Source: JACNJF01 sp050288105 (lineage in GTDB: Bacteria > Pseudomonadota > Gammaproteobacteria > GCA-001735895). From it: a stretch of 64,000 nt of DNA. Positions 47,575-56,289 of the stretch are shown here, piece after piece. Every line of letters starts with the position of its first letter. Within the stretch, counting starts at the first letter, position 1. Below the pieces are notes generated by a model. The model ran no database searches and was not told where the DNA came from. It saw nothing but the letters and a program-made list of their open reading frames with translations. Both the position numbers and the translations under genes were made by a program. Location of the stretch: positions 3,612-67,611 of the forward strand of contig JBNKDE010000019.1 in assembly GCA_050288105.1 (NCBI GenBank). The letters run 5' to 3'.

Positions 47575-48127
47575 AGTCTTTACAGACTTCACAACTGGGT
47601 GCGCGACAGGTGTATATCCCTTCCGCTTCACAGAGTTGTTTGTAGAGGAATTTCTTCCACTTCATATCTTTTACATTACGTTCTGCCAGAGGGGCAAAGT
47701 TTTGCTGCATCAACTTTGTCAGGTCTGAGCGCTCCCATAATCCGAGATCCTGCCACAGGTGATCACTCCCCAGGCAACCAGCGATGACGATATCGATCAT
47801 CCAGCGTTGTGATTCATCGTTTTCCTGAGTGGATTGCAATAACAGCGTTCTCAGATCTTCTACTTCGTCCATGCGTGCAAGATCTAATAGTTTCTGAGGA
47901 TTCTGTAATTCGTTAATATCGAACGATGGAAAATGCTTTTCCATCATTTGATAAAAGCCATGCTGCGTTAAGCCCAGCCAGTCAGGTAATACACCCTCGC
48001 CACAGGTCCACGAGGCCAGCATGCGTGCAAGGGTATCTTCAATTGCATGACCCTGACGCGATTGCATCAGGCGTCGGTAAACCTGCTCGGGTGTGTTTTC
48101 CTGACTCACTATCGCTGCGCTCAACAT
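47546..48127 (-). CDS. nifQ: Molybdenum delivery protein NifQ
   Basis: A 193-residue protein that supplies molybdenum for the FeMo-cofactor. The C-terminal NifQ signature CRAPSCEVCKDYDVCF binds an Fe-S/Mo cluster and is complete. ATG at 48127, 4 bases after the ferredoxin stop, is chosen; the frame extends upstream through the ferredoxin gene but without similarity. Confidence 0.9.
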   Translation of the reverse strand: MLSAAIVSQENTPEQVYRRLMQSRQGHAIEDTLARMLASWTCGEGVLPDWLGLTQHGFYQMMEKHFPSFDINELQNPQKLLDLARMDEVEDLRTLLLQSTQENDESQRWMIDIVIAGCLGSDHLWQDLGLWERSDLTKLMQQNFAPLAERNVKDMKWKKFLYKQLCEAEGIYTCRAPSCEVCKDYDVCFGPEE

Positions 48128-48131
48128 GCTA

Positions 48132-48488
48132 TTACATTGCCTCGTATTCCACCAGTACGTCTTCGTCGCGCGGTATAAACTGACAGGCCAGTCTCCAGGT
48201 GCTGGGCAGATCATCGACGATCATTTGTTCCATTTCTTCCTTGCTGATTTTTCCTAATTCTCTCAGTACTGTTTTTTCTTTCTCTTCAAGGTGATAGCCC
48301 ATAGGGGTTTTATCGCCCAGGTATTTAACCTTAATTGCGCAGCTACCACATTCACCATCACCACATTCAAACCTGATGGGTATCTTGTTGGTTCGGGCTA
48401 TTTTTAAAACTGTTTCTGTAAAACTTCCTGCAACCGCATAGACAGTTTTATCTTTGTACTCAGGATTGCTAAATGTTACTAAAGGCAT
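48132..48488 (-). CDS. [2Fe-2S] ferredoxin of the nif cluster
   Basis: A 118-residue plant-type ferredoxin. Cluster ligands are FECGDGECGSCAIK (about 42-51) and a distal LACQF near residue 103; the loop between them is longer than usual (about 50 residues, EEKEKTVLRELGKISKEE). It lies directly before nifQ in a likely operon and probably donates electrons in nitrogen fixation or cofactor synthesis. A strong GGAGATAT ribosome site precedes it. Confidence 0.82.
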   Translation of the reverse strand: MPLVTFSNPEYKDKTVYAVAGSFTETVLKIARTNKIPIRFECGDGECGSCAIKVKYLGDKTPMGYHLEEKEKTVLRELGKISKEEMEQMIVDDLPSTWRLACQFIPRDEDVLVEYEAM

Positions 48489-48509
48489 AGAAATATCTCC
48501 TCAATTTAG

Positions 48510-48655
48510 GGAACCTCTGATTAATTCAAAGGTTCCTGCGGCACAGCAATATGCCGCCAAAATGGATGGCTACAAGCCATTGACCTGGGAGAAAAACGAA
48601 AACCATATTTTTCGTTTTTCATGCTCTGATAGTTCATGGATAGACTATTCAGAGC
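48510..48655 (-). promoter_or_regulatory. Cluster of five hairpins between the two ferredoxin genes
   Basis: Perfect or near-perfect inverted repeats follow one another: GGAACCT/AGGTTCC (48510-48536), GCGGCA/TGCCGC (48538-48557), ATGGCT/AGCCAT (48566-48580), a 12-bp GAAAAACGAAAA stem (48591-48620) and GCTCTGATAGT/ACTATTCAGAGC (48623-48655). They fill nearly the whole gap. They could act as terminator, processing or stabilising structures that set different levels of the two ferredoxins. Confidence 0.5.
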
Positions 48656-48667
48656 TTCTTAAAATAC

Positions 48668-48952
48668 TCAGGTTGGCTTAACTTTACAGTCACCGAGAAT
48701 TTGCGCCTGGCAGGCCAGACGATTATGACGCCCTGCCATATTTTCCTTCAAAACCTTCTCTTCCAGAACTGATGGCTCTGTTAAATTATTCCAGCCTTCA
48801 GTCACTTCCATAATACAGGTACCACAGTCACCTTCGCGGCATCCGTAGATAATTCCCGCGCCTATTTTTTCAGATACTTCAATCACACGTGTACCCGCAG
48901 GTACGTTAACAGTCTGATTGATATCTTCAAAAGTTATTTTACCTTTTGCCAT
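48668..48952 (-). CDS. [2Fe-2S] ferredoxin of the nif cluster
   Basis: A 94-residue plant-type ferredoxin with CREGDCGTCIMEV (about 38-48) and LACQAQ near residue 80, four cluster cysteines in total. It resembles the nif-associated ferredoxins of diazotrophs. It follows the flavodiiron gene by 47 bases on the same strand and could be its electron donor or serve nitrogenase. Confidence 0.82.
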   Translation of the reverse strand: MAKGKITFEDINQTVNVPAGTRVIEVSEKIGAGIIYGCREGDCGTCIMEVTEGWNNLTEPSVLEEKVLKENMAGRHNRLACQAQILGDCKVKPT

Positions 48953-48999
48953 GTCTATTACCTTTAAAGTTGATTTTTAACGTTAAAATTTATGAGCAG

Positions 49000-50286
49000 C
49001 TAACCCAGGTCAGCAAAATCAATAACCTTATTTTCGCCACCTATGCCTGTAAGAAACGCCGCAATCGACTTACCGAAGTCCCTGCACTCGTTTAGTTCTT
49101 CTTCCGTCGGGATCAGTTTTACACGCAAGCCTGTTTTGGGAATCGTCATTTTAAGACCACTCATCCTGTCCTCAATCATCTGCACTGCTTCACCGCTCCA
49201 CCCATAGGAACCAAACGCGGCACCAATTTTTCCTTTCAGGTTCACTACTGCAAGTGAAGAAAGTAAGTCCCATACTGGTTTTACTGCGTCCCCATTTATC
49301 GTTGGGGAACCAAAAAGCAGCGCGTCGGCTTCTTCTATCAAATCAACAAAAGGGTCTATCTCACCACCTTCAAGATCATACAGAGAGACCCGAACCCCCT
49401 CGACACTGCTTGCACCTTCACTAATTTCATCAGCCATTCTCGCCGTATTACCATACGAGCTCATATAAAAAATGATCACAGACTTGTCATCGTTATATCC
49501 AATCTCGCGCGTCAGACTGGATGTTGACAGTTCACGGTAATGCGTAATGTATCGGCGTGGACGCTCACGTAGTATGGGACCATGCGTAGGCGCAATCTGG
49601 TTGATTTTCAAAGGTTCGATTAATTGCAGGGCATCCATTACATGCTTTTTGAAGGGGCGCATGATGTGTGCATAGTAGTAATCAAACGAGAAGCGAAAAT
49701 CACCCACTCGGTCGTTAAACAATCTTTTGTCACAGTAATGGCAGCCAAATACATCTCCTGAAAACAGGATGTGCTCTTCATCCAGATAGGTGCACTGCGT
49801 ATCAGGCCAGTGTAAAAACGGTGTATGTAAAAACTTTAATGTACGATCACCGAGACTGACCGAGTCGCCTGTATTTACCGTGGTATATTCAAACTTCTGT
49901 GTTTCAGGTTTCAGTAACGCTTTTAGCATGCTGGTTGCACGCTGCGATATATACAGCTTTGCCTGTGGCGCCCTGCGCATTAATTCTGGCAAAGCACCGG
50001 TATGATCGGGTTCCAGGTGATTTAACACGATCACCTTAATTTCACTGTAGCTGACCTCAGACTCCAGCCTGGAGAAGAACTCATTACTAAAGTTCTCCTT
50101 TACCGTATCGATAATCGCAACACCTTCACTCCCCTTGACCAGGTAGGAGTTATAAGTCGTTCCATTCGCAGTTCGCAAAATAATGTCAAAACTGCGCAGA
50201 TTGGGATCTAGCGCACCAATCCAGTAAACGCCATCAGCAATCTCGACCGCATTACGATGTGCGGATACATCGATTTGCGCGCTCAT
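49000..50286 (-). CDS. Flavodiiron protein (FprA-type O2/NO reductase)
   Basis: A 428-residue soluble enzyme with a metallo-beta-lactamase di-iron domain (1-260) and a flavodoxin domain (about 265-425). Iron ligands are visible in VLNHLEPDHTGAL (HxExDH, about 88-94), a later His (PTHGPI), and HWPDTQ. The FMN P-loop is YMSSYGNTARMADE. There is no rubredoxin domain. The enzyme reduces O2 to water or NO to N2O. It overlaps the nifO-like gene by 4 bases, so it is made with nif gene products, which suggests protection of nitrogenase. Confidence 0.92.
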   Translation of the reverse strand: MSAQIDVSAHRNAVEIADGVYWIGALDPNLRSFDIILRTANGTTYNSYLVKGSEGVAIIDTVKENFSNEFFSRLESEVSYSEIKVIVLNHLEPDHTGALPELMRRAPQAKLYISQRATSMLKALLKPETQKFEYTTVNTGDSVSLGDRTLKFLHTPFLHWPDTQCTYLDEEHILFSGDVFGCHYCDKRLFNDRVGDFRFSFDYYYAHIMRPFKKHVMDALQLIEPLKINQIAPTHGPILRERPRRYITHYRELSTSSLTREIGYNDDKSVIIFYMSSYGNTARMADEISEGASSVEGVRVSLYDLEGGEIDPFVDLIEEADALLFGSPTINGDAVKPVWDLLSSLAVVNLKGKIGAAFGSYGWSGEAVQMIEDRMSGLKMTIPKTGLRVKLIPTEEELNECRDFGKSIAAFLTGIGGENKVIDFADLG

Positions 50287-50708
50287 AGTGTCACCTCACA
50301 GGGCTCATTTACATCCGCCATCGGGCAGGACTGCAAATCCTGATCCACCTGCAGCTGTATGTTCAAATGATCAAGAACATCGCCCGCCACAAAACCACTC
50401 TGGCGTAGTTCTCCTAACTGCATTAACGGGCGACAGATCAGCAACGGTTTATTGAGCATCAGATCCAGCGCCTGTTGTTCAGTGACCGCAGAAGTATCGA
50501 TCACAGCTAATTTAATATCGGGTGCTGACTGGTTAAACCATTCGGCAACCGGCTTATCAGCAAAAAACTGACGCAGCGCTTCAGCAGTCCAGCGCTGCGC
50601 AAGTAAATCCCTTACATCAAGTTGTACGCCATGCTGACGCAGCAGTAATTTCTGCTGCCTGTTACCAATGCATCCCGGCTTTTCCCAGAAAATAACCTTT
50701 TCAGTCAT
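50283..50708 (-). CDS. nifO: ArsC-like nitrogenase-associated protein (NifO-like)
   Basis: A 141-residue protein of the ArsC/thioredoxin-fold group found in nif operons. The N-terminal KPGCIGNRQQKLLLRQHG has the single Cys of NifO/ArsC relatives; the middle (PVAEWFNQSAPDIK) and NKPLLICRPLMQ fit the family. In Azotobacter nifO lies after nifB-fdxN as here. It influences nitrate/molybdenum partition there; function here is assumed. Confidence 0.8.
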   Translation of the reverse strand: MTEKVIFWEKPGCIGNRQQKLLLRQHGVQLDVRDLLAQRWTAEALRQFFADKPVAEWFNQSAPDIKLAVIDTSAVTEQQALDLMLNKPLLICRPLMQLGELRQSGFVAGDVLDHLNIQLQVDQDLQSCPMADVNEPCEVTL

Positions 50709-50940
50709 TCAATTCGCCAGCACTTTGCTTACTCTGCGCCATTTCATACTGCGCCATAATAAATGCTGAATTTCGATTCCATCCCCGCTTACTGCAATAA
50801 ATCTCTCCGGGCTTTTCGATTGTAAGCCCCGTACCGAAATAGTTCCTGAATAGCTGAATCATCTTGCTCAGATCAGGGAAGCCGGTACTTAATTTAGGGG
50901 CCGTAGTCAGTCTTCTAAAATCCTGTGAAATAACAATCAT
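50701..50940 (-). CDS. Small nif-operon protein, function unknown
   Basis: A 79-residue soluble protein between fdxN and the nifO-like gene (overlaps the latter by 8 bases, 11 bases after fdxN). One Cys only (YCSKRGW). The middle reads MIQLFRNYFGTGLTIEKPGEI. I do not recognise a family with confidence; tight packing in the operon supports it as a real gene. Confidence 0.7.
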   Translation of the reverse strand: MIVISQDFRRLTTAPKLSTGFPDLSKMIQLFRNYFGTGLTIEKPGEIYCSKRGWNRNSAFIMAQYEMAQSKQSAGELND

Positions 50941-50951
50941 AATATTCTCCC

Positions 50952-51230
50952 CTATCTAGCCTGCATTTCGGCCATAGCTGCGGCCATTTTTTCTGGCGGA
51001 ATACCGGTCAGAGAACCCGGTGGATTTGCCTGTTCACCAAATGAGTTGAGAATCGCTCCTTCAATCGGACAGATACTCACACACTGCGGATCGATAAAAT
51101 CGCCATCACACTCGGTACATTTTTTTGCATCGATCTTAAAATGTGGACGTGACTCATAAATCGCCTGACTCGGGCATAAAGGCTCACAGGCCCAGCAATT
51201 TACACAACTACTAACAATTTCAAATGCCAT
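50952..51230 (-). CDS. fdxN: 2[4Fe-4S] ferredoxin FdxN
   Basis: A 92-residue bacterial-type ferredoxin with two cluster motifs: CVNCWACEPLCP and CTECDGDFIDPQCVSICP (the second has the extra residues usual in nif ferredoxins). It gives electrons to NifB for NifB-co synthesis. It lies 10 bases after nifB. Confidence 0.92.
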   Translation of the reverse strand: MAFEIVSSCVNCWACEPLCPSQAIYESRPHFKIDAKKCTECDGDFIDPQCVSICPIEGAILNSFGEQANPPGSLTGIPPEKMAAAMAEMQAR

Positions 51231-51240
51231 GATGCGCTCC

Positions 51241-52743
51241 TCAGGCCTTTACCTGTAATAGTTCAACAGTCGTTTTCTTTTCGGGTAACCCTTTCTCAAC
51301 CATCTCCGCATACACGGCTGCTACCGCTTCTTCTATCGGTTCCATGGCATGCTCACCGTTGGGCTGTATACCCGCTTCCTCAAGCTGATCCCAGGGCTCG
51401 TATCCAATCTTGGAGCAGAGTACCGCTTCGCATCCTTGCAGCGTACGGATAATCTTTTGCAGCGTGGTTTCTGCATCACCACAGCTGTCATCACCCGAGC
51501 AATACAGGTCAACTTTACGATGCCCGATAAAACGCACATCAGTCATTGAGGCTTCATACACCAGAAACTCCCTGGCATGACCAAAATGCTGATTTATGAC
51601 GCCACCACCACTGGTCGCTACCGCCATCAGCACTGGACGAGTCTGTTTTTTCACACCCAGAGATTCCAGCGAAACAAAACCTTTCTTTTGCTCCTGCTGC
51701 TGCTTTAATTTTGCTTCCACACTCGCCTGGTATTCGGCTCGCTGAACCATCGCTTCCGCGTAATCAATATGCATGGTTTCAACCTTATCCATGGTAAATT
51801 CATCGCCACGATCTTCGCCCAGCATACCCACCGCATCAGCGCGGCACTGACGACAGTGACGCATCATATTCATATCGCCAGCACAGCTGTCCTGTAACAC
51901 CTGTAGTTCATCATGGGTCGGACCACGCTGACCCATCACACCATAAAAAGTGCCATGCTCAGCCTCTGCAATTAGTGGCATTACATTATGTAAAAATGCC
52001 CCTTTCGCTTTAACTACCTTACTGACTTCTTCCAGATGTTTATCGTTTACACCAGGGATCATTACTGAATTCACCTTAACCAGTATTCCGCGATCAGTCA
52101 GCATCTGCAGCCCCTTCTGTTGCTGCTCTATCAGGATTCTGGCCCCTTTAATACCTTTGATGCGACGATTGTTCCAGAAAATCCAGGGGTAAATCTTGGC
52201 ACCCACTTCAGGATCTACACAGTTGATGGTAATGGTGACATGGTCGATATTGTGCTTACATAGTTCGTCTACCTGTTCCGGCAATGACAGGCCGTTGGTA
52301 GAAACACAGAGTTTGATATCAGGCGCTTTTTCAGTGAGCTGACGGAAGGTTTCAAAGGTACGCTCAGGATTTGCCAGCGGATCGCCGGGGCCAGCGATGC
52401 CCAGTACCGTCATTTGAGGAATATTAGCCGCTACGGCCATGACTTTTTTAACCGCCTGATCCGGAGTTAGCAGCTCAGACACCACTCCAGGGCGAGACTC
52501 GTTGGCGCAATCATATTTTCTATTACAGTAGTGGCACTGGATATTACAGGCTGGTGCCACCGCAACATGCATGCGAGCAAAATGATGATGCGCCTCTTCC
52601 GAATAGCAGGGATGGTTATGAACCTTTTGCCGAATATTTTCCGGCAGATGGGAAAGCTGGTCATTACTACCGCCACAACCGGATGAACTACAGCCCCCAG
52701 TACCTGCTTTTTCGGTTTGACCTAATACGGTTAATTCCATCAT
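51241..52743 (-). CDS. nifB: Nitrogenase cofactor biosynthesis protein NifB
   Basis: A 500-residue protein that builds the [8Fe-9S-C] core (NifB-co). The radical SAM domain has CNIQCHYCNRKYDC near residue 65-78; the C-terminal 120 residues are the NifX-like domain (GGGVINQHFGHAREFLVYE). ATG at 52743 has GGAGAG 6 bases upstream; an upstream GTG at 52767 lies before this ribosome site and is less likely. First gene of a minus-strand operon running at least to the flavodiiron gene. Confidence 0.94.
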   Translation of the reverse strand: MMELTVLGQTEKAGTGGCSSSGCGGSNDQLSHLPENIRQKVHNHPCYSEEAHHHFARMHVAVAPACNIQCHYCNRKYDCANESRPGVVSELLTPDQAVKKVMAVAANIPQMTVLGIAGPGDPLANPERTFETFRQLTEKAPDIKLCVSTNGLSLPEQVDELCKHNIDHVTITINCVDPEVGAKIYPWIFWNNRRIKGIKGARILIEQQQKGLQMLTDRGILVKVNSVMIPGVNDKHLEEVSKVVKAKGAFLHNVMPLIAEAEHGTFYGVMGQRGPTHDELQVLQDSCAGDMNMMRHCRQCRADAVGMLGEDRGDEFTMDKVETMHIDYAEAMVQRAEYQASVEAKLKQQQEQKKGFVSLESLGVKKQTRPVLMAVATSGGGVINQHFGHAREFLVYEASMTDVRFIGHRKVDLYCSGDDSCGDAETTLQKIIRTLQGCEAVLCSKIGYEPWDQLEEAGIQPNGEHAMEPIEEAVAAVYAEMVEKGLPEKKTTVELLQVKA

Positions 52744-52825
52744 CGACTCTCCTCGATTTTGTGCCACTTCGGCATAGTGAAATACGTTGATATGGTCTGT
52801 TCATATCGTTTGTTATGACTATCAA

Positions 52826-52841
52826 TGCAAACACTATGCCT
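52826..52841 (-). promoter_or_regulatory. Sigma-54 promoter of nifB
   Basis: On the minus strand AGGCATAGTGTTTGCA: the GG and GC elements are 10 bases apart as in -24/-12 promoters. It lies about 80 bases before the nifB start and about 65 bases downstream of a NifA box. Confidence 0.65.
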
Positions 52842-52904
52842 GTTTTAAAATCAAAGGCTAAGTCGTTGAATTTGAACTACTTAATTCGAAAAGAGCTGAG
52901 CGAA

Positions 52905-52920
52905 TGTATGCTTTATAACA
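52905..52920 (-). promoter_or_regulatory. NifA upstream activating sequence of nifB
   Basis: TGT-ATGCTTTATA-ACA, an exact TGT-N10-ACA box. Position relative to the sigma-54 promoter fits activation by NifA bound upstream with DNA looping. Confidence 0.7.
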
Positions 52921-52989
52921 CAACAAATAACGCCCGATGTGAGGGTTACGACAGAGGGAGAAGCGGAATGAGAGTACCGCAGCAGGCGC

Positions 52990-53020
52990 AAAAAAAAGGC
53001 TCTGAACATGACAGAGCCTT
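52990..53020 (-). terminator. Rho-independent terminator after thioredoxin
   Basis: On the minus strand a 9-bp stem AAGGCTCTG / CAGAGCCTT with 7-base loop is followed by a run of Ts. It lies 24 bases after the thioredoxin stop and separates that unit from nifB. Confidence 0.8.
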
Positions 53021-53043
53021 ATGCAGTCTTTTTTGCGAAAAGC

Positions 53044-53424
53044 TTATGCCTGAGCAGTTGCCTGCGCACTATGCTTTGCTGCTACTTCCTTGTGCACCTG
53101 ACCCATATCCAGCGCCTTGATCTGGGACAATACTTCGGTCAGCGAGGACTCTGGCAGCGCACCGGGCTGAGAAAAGACGATGACTTTTTCGCGGATTGCC
53201 ATCAGTGTCGGGATAGAGCGAATCTGGAATTCAGCGGCCAGCTCCTGTTGCTGCTCAGTGTTAATTTTAACAAAGGCAATGTCTGGATTCGCTTCTGCAA
53301 CCTTCTCGAAGGTTGGCGCAAATGAGCGACAGGGTCCGCACCAGGGCGCCCAGAAATCCACAATAACAGTGTCATTGCCTTCAATGACTTCGGTAAAATT
53401 TTCTTTCGTTACTTCCATAACCAT
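53044..53424 (-). CDS. Thioredoxin-family protein
   Basis: A 126-residue thioredoxin with the active-site WCGPC at about residues 29-33 and the cis-Pro in IRSIPTLM. A C-terminal extension of about 20 residues is Ala/Gln-rich. ATG at 53424 has GAGGTG upstream and gives the normal start MVMEVTKENF; the longer frame is not supported. It lies downstream of the CofD-like gene and ahead of a terminator; it may serve redox control of nif proteins. Confidence 0.88.
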   Translation of the reverse strand: MVMEVTKENFTEVIEGNDTVIVDFWAPWCGPCRSFAPTFEKVAEANPDIAFVKINTEQQQELAAEFQIRSIPTLMAIREKVIVFSQPGALPESSLTEVLSQIKALDMGQVHKEVAAKHSAQATAQA

Positions 53425-53633
53425 AGGGCACCTCGATATCAATAGAATATTAGTATTAGCTAATATAATGTCATGGCCAATAATTGCAACCCCTGCCACG
53501 GAATGCGACACAATAATGCGTATTTTTTCTCTCAAAACAGTAATTTATGTGAATTATCGCTGCCATTTACCGGCTCGACGGGCAGGCTTCTGGCGCAGTG
53601 AGGGCCCTGAACACGACCTGGCTGGTCGCCGGG

Positions 53634-54602
53634 TTAATATTTAGATCTGGCAGCAGAAAAGAATGAGGAAATCCTGCCCGCTGATTGTTTTGTCGCAAAC
53701 CTTTGCAGCACCTGGTTAATTGCCGCAATCAGCTTATCCTTGTCGTGTCGTAGCGGTGCGCTGCGGTCTTCGACATCAACCACCAGGGTATCGATCCAGT
53801 CGCAGTCATGCCGCTCGCGGGATTCTGGCCAGATAATCGCGTCAATAATATTGGCGCCTAATACCTGCTCCATCCAGCGACATTGCTGGCTTAAGGAATG
53901 TGTGCCAATCGCATCATCAATCGGTTTCATATTGGCAATGTATATTACCGGTGCCCGGCTTTTGAGAATGGCAGCCAATAACTCTGTTACGAGTAAATTT
54001 GGCATCAGGCTGGTAACCACGCTACCCGCGGAGAGTATAATCAAATCCGCCTGTTTAATGGCTGACACCGCTTCCGGTGTAGCAAGCGGGTCAGGATCCA
54101 GCCAGATATCCGCAGGTAAGTCCTTCAGTTCTTCTACCTTCATCTCACCATACTGAGTCACATCTTCCGAGTCATGCGCGGCCAGGTGCACGGGCTGTTC
54201 GGACATAGGGATGATGGCGGTATCAATTTTGAGGATCTCACGAGCATGAGTAATCGCATCCAGCGGCCTGCCACTCAGTTGATCGAGCGCATATAACATC
54301 AGGTTACCCAGGTTCTGGTTTTCAAGCGCGCTGAAATCTGCAAAGCGATACCTGAACAGCGCTCCCTGCATACAGCTTTTAGGGGACATCTGGTTAAGAC
54401 AGTTTCGGATGTCTCCCCAGGCGATAGAATTGGTGTGCTCACGTATCCAGCCGGTAGAGCCCCCTGTGTCCGTGGTCGCAACAATACCTGTGGTGCGCAC
54501 ATCAAGGAAACTCAGCGCATACAGCAATCGACCTAAGCCGGTCCCACCACCAATGGCACAGATATTTTTAAACCTTTCGATATTGTCTGGCGAGGATCTC
54601 AC
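53634..54602 (-). CDS. CofD/YvcK-family protein
   Basis: A 322-residue protein with the CofD/YvcK nucleotide-binding start AIGGGTGLGRLL, TTDTGGSTGWIRE and GDIRNCL, plus SAGSVVTSLMPNLLV. YvcK relatives affect cell envelope and central carbon use; CofD makes cofactor F420, but no F420 genes are nearby, so the YvcK-like role is preferred. It lies 105 bases after nifA on the same strand. Confidence 0.8.
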   Translation of the reverse strand: MRSSPDNIERFKNICAIGGGTGLGRLLYALSFLDVRTTGIVATTDTGGSTGWIREHTNSIAWGDIRNCLNQMSPKSCMQGALFRYRFADFSALENQNLGNLMLYALDQLSGRPLDAITHAREILKIDTAIIPMSEQPVHLAAHDSEDVTQYGEMKVEELKDLPADIWLDPDPLATPEAVSAIKQADLIILSAGSVVTSLMPNLLVTELLAAILKSRAPVIYIANMKPIDDAIGTHSLSQQCRWMEQVLGANIIDAIIWPESRERHDCDWIDTLVVDVEDRSAPLRHDKDKLIAAINQVLQRFATKQSAGRISSFFSAARSKY

Positions 54603-54707
54603 TGAGCAGAAAGCTTCCTGAAAGAATTTGCTAAAGGATAACCTATATCAGAATGCGTCGCGCGAGAACTATACCTCACAAATTACACAACAGCCGGGGC
54701 TAGCGCG

Positions 54708-56282
54708 CTAATACTGCTGCACCTTGATATTCAGGGTCTGTATGCGATATCCGATTTGACGTGGTGTCATGCCCAGCAGTCGCGCTGCCTTGGCCTGTAC
54801 CCAGCCCACCTTCTCCAGCGCCGCAATCACTCGCTCACGTTCGTCAAGGTCTGGATCATCGATATCAATTTCGCTGCTACCGTATTCCTGCTGAACCGGA
54901 GTACTGGCCGTCTGGTTGCTCTTCAATCCGGACAGGTTAATCGCATGATTATTGATCACACCTTCTTCACTCATTACCGCTGCGCGCTCCAGACAATTTT
55001 CCAGCTCACGCACATTACCCGGCCAGTCGTATTGCATCAGTCGGCCTATCGCCTGGTCTTTCAGGGTCAGTTCACGCCCCTGTATCTTACCAATCTTGGC
55101 CACCAGAAAACGTGCCAGATCAGGGATATCTTCGCTTCTCTCGCGTAATGCGGGCATGTAAATCGGCATCACATTGAGTCGATAATACAGGTCTTCACGA
55201 AACTCTCCTTCCTGTACTTCGGCTTCCAGATCCTTGTTGGTGGCGGCCACTACCCGAACATCGACCTTAATGGTTTTTGCACCGCCTACGCGTTCGAATT
55301 CACCTTCCTGTAAAACGCGTAGCAGTTTGGCCTGGAATGCAGGGCTGATTTCGCCGATTTCATCCAGAAAAATGGTGCCGCCATTGGCCTGTTCAAAACG
55401 GCCTTTGCGCTGGTTAACCGCACCGGTAAAAGCACCTTTCTCATGACCAAACAGTTCCGATTCCAGCAGGTTATCCGGCAACGCAGCGCAGTTCAGCTTA
55501 ATGAAAGGCCCGTTCGCGCGCTGTGAGTTATAGTGAATAGCGTTGGCGATTAATTCTTTACCGGTTCCGGATTCTCCTCGTATCAATACCGTCGTGTTCC
55601 ATTTCGCCACCTGCCGCACCTGTCCAAATACCAGTTGCATGCCATGCGATCGACCGACCATATTCGAGAAACCATGCTCGCCACGCACCTTGCGTCGTAA
55701 CGCATCGCGCTCAACCTTGAGTGCCTGCTGCTCGTCTTCCACCTTTTTCGCCAGGCGCACACTTTGCCCGATGAGGTTGGCAACCATTTCCATAAAGCGC
55801 AGGTATTCATCCAGCTCACCCAGCGCCGATACCGGCTGCGCCGTTAACACGCCGATGGTCTGTTCATCCCCTATCAGTATGGGGGCGCCGATAAAAGGCA
55901 GGCTCTGGTCATACACGTTCAGCCGATCCAGAAAGCGGTCTTCATCCGATATACGCTTGAGCACCACCGATTCACCTGTCTGTAGAATACTACCGACGAT
56001 GCCTTCACCCGACTTATAACGTACCGGAGTCGCGGGCTTAGGGTTGCCATGCAGCGCAATCATCATCAGATCACCACTCTCATCGTCGATCAGACTGATC
56101 ATGCCATGACTCAGGTTACCCGTATCATTCAATGCATTGAGCACTTCGGTCAGCGTTTCGCGGAAGTCCAGTGAGCGACTGAGTACCTTACTAACCTGGT
56201 ACAGACTCTCCAGCCCCGACTGCATCACCTCTCGTTGCTGGTTATTTTTATCCATTTCAATATTGTCGTGGTTAATTTTCAT
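54708..56282 (-). CDS. nifA: Nif-specific transcriptional activator NifA
   Basis: A 524-residue sigma-54 enhancer-binding protein. An N-terminal GAF domain (about 25-180) is followed by the AAA+ domain (about 200-430) with Walker A GESGTGKE, the sigma-54 contact loop GAFTGA and Walker B GTIFLDEIG. The C-terminal Fis-type helix-turn-helix ends the protein (AAARLLGMTPRQIGYRI type). The Cys motif of oxygen-sensing NifA proteins between AAA+ and HTH is absent, as expected when NifL is the sensor. ATG at 56282 lies 7 bases after the nifL stop. Confidence 0.95.
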   Translation of the reverse strand: MKINHDNIEMDKNNQQREVMQSGLESLYQVSKVLSRSLDFRETLTEVLNALNDTGNLSHGMISLIDDESGDLMMIALHGNPKPATPVRYKSGEGIVGSILQTGESVVLKRISDEDRFLDRLNVYDQSLPFIGAPILIGDEQTIGVLTAQPVSALGELDEYLRFMEMVANLIGQSVRLAKKVEDEQQALKVERDALRRKVRGEHGFSNMVGRSHGMQLVFGQVRQVAKWNTTVLIRGESGTGKELIANAIHYNSQRANGPFIKLNCAALPDNLLESELFGHEKGAFTGAVNQRKGRFEQANGGTIFLDEIGEISPAFQAKLLRVLQEGEFERVGGAKTIKVDVRVVAATNKDLEAEVQEGEFREDLYYRLNVMPIYMPALRERSEDIPDLARFLVAKIGKIQGRELTLKDQAIGRLMQYDWPGNVRELENCLERAAVMSEEGVINNHAINLSGLKSNQTASTPVQQEYGSSEIDIDDPDLDERERVIAALEKVGWVQAKAARLLGMTPRQIGYRIQTLNIKVQQY

Positions 56283-56289
56283 TGAATTC

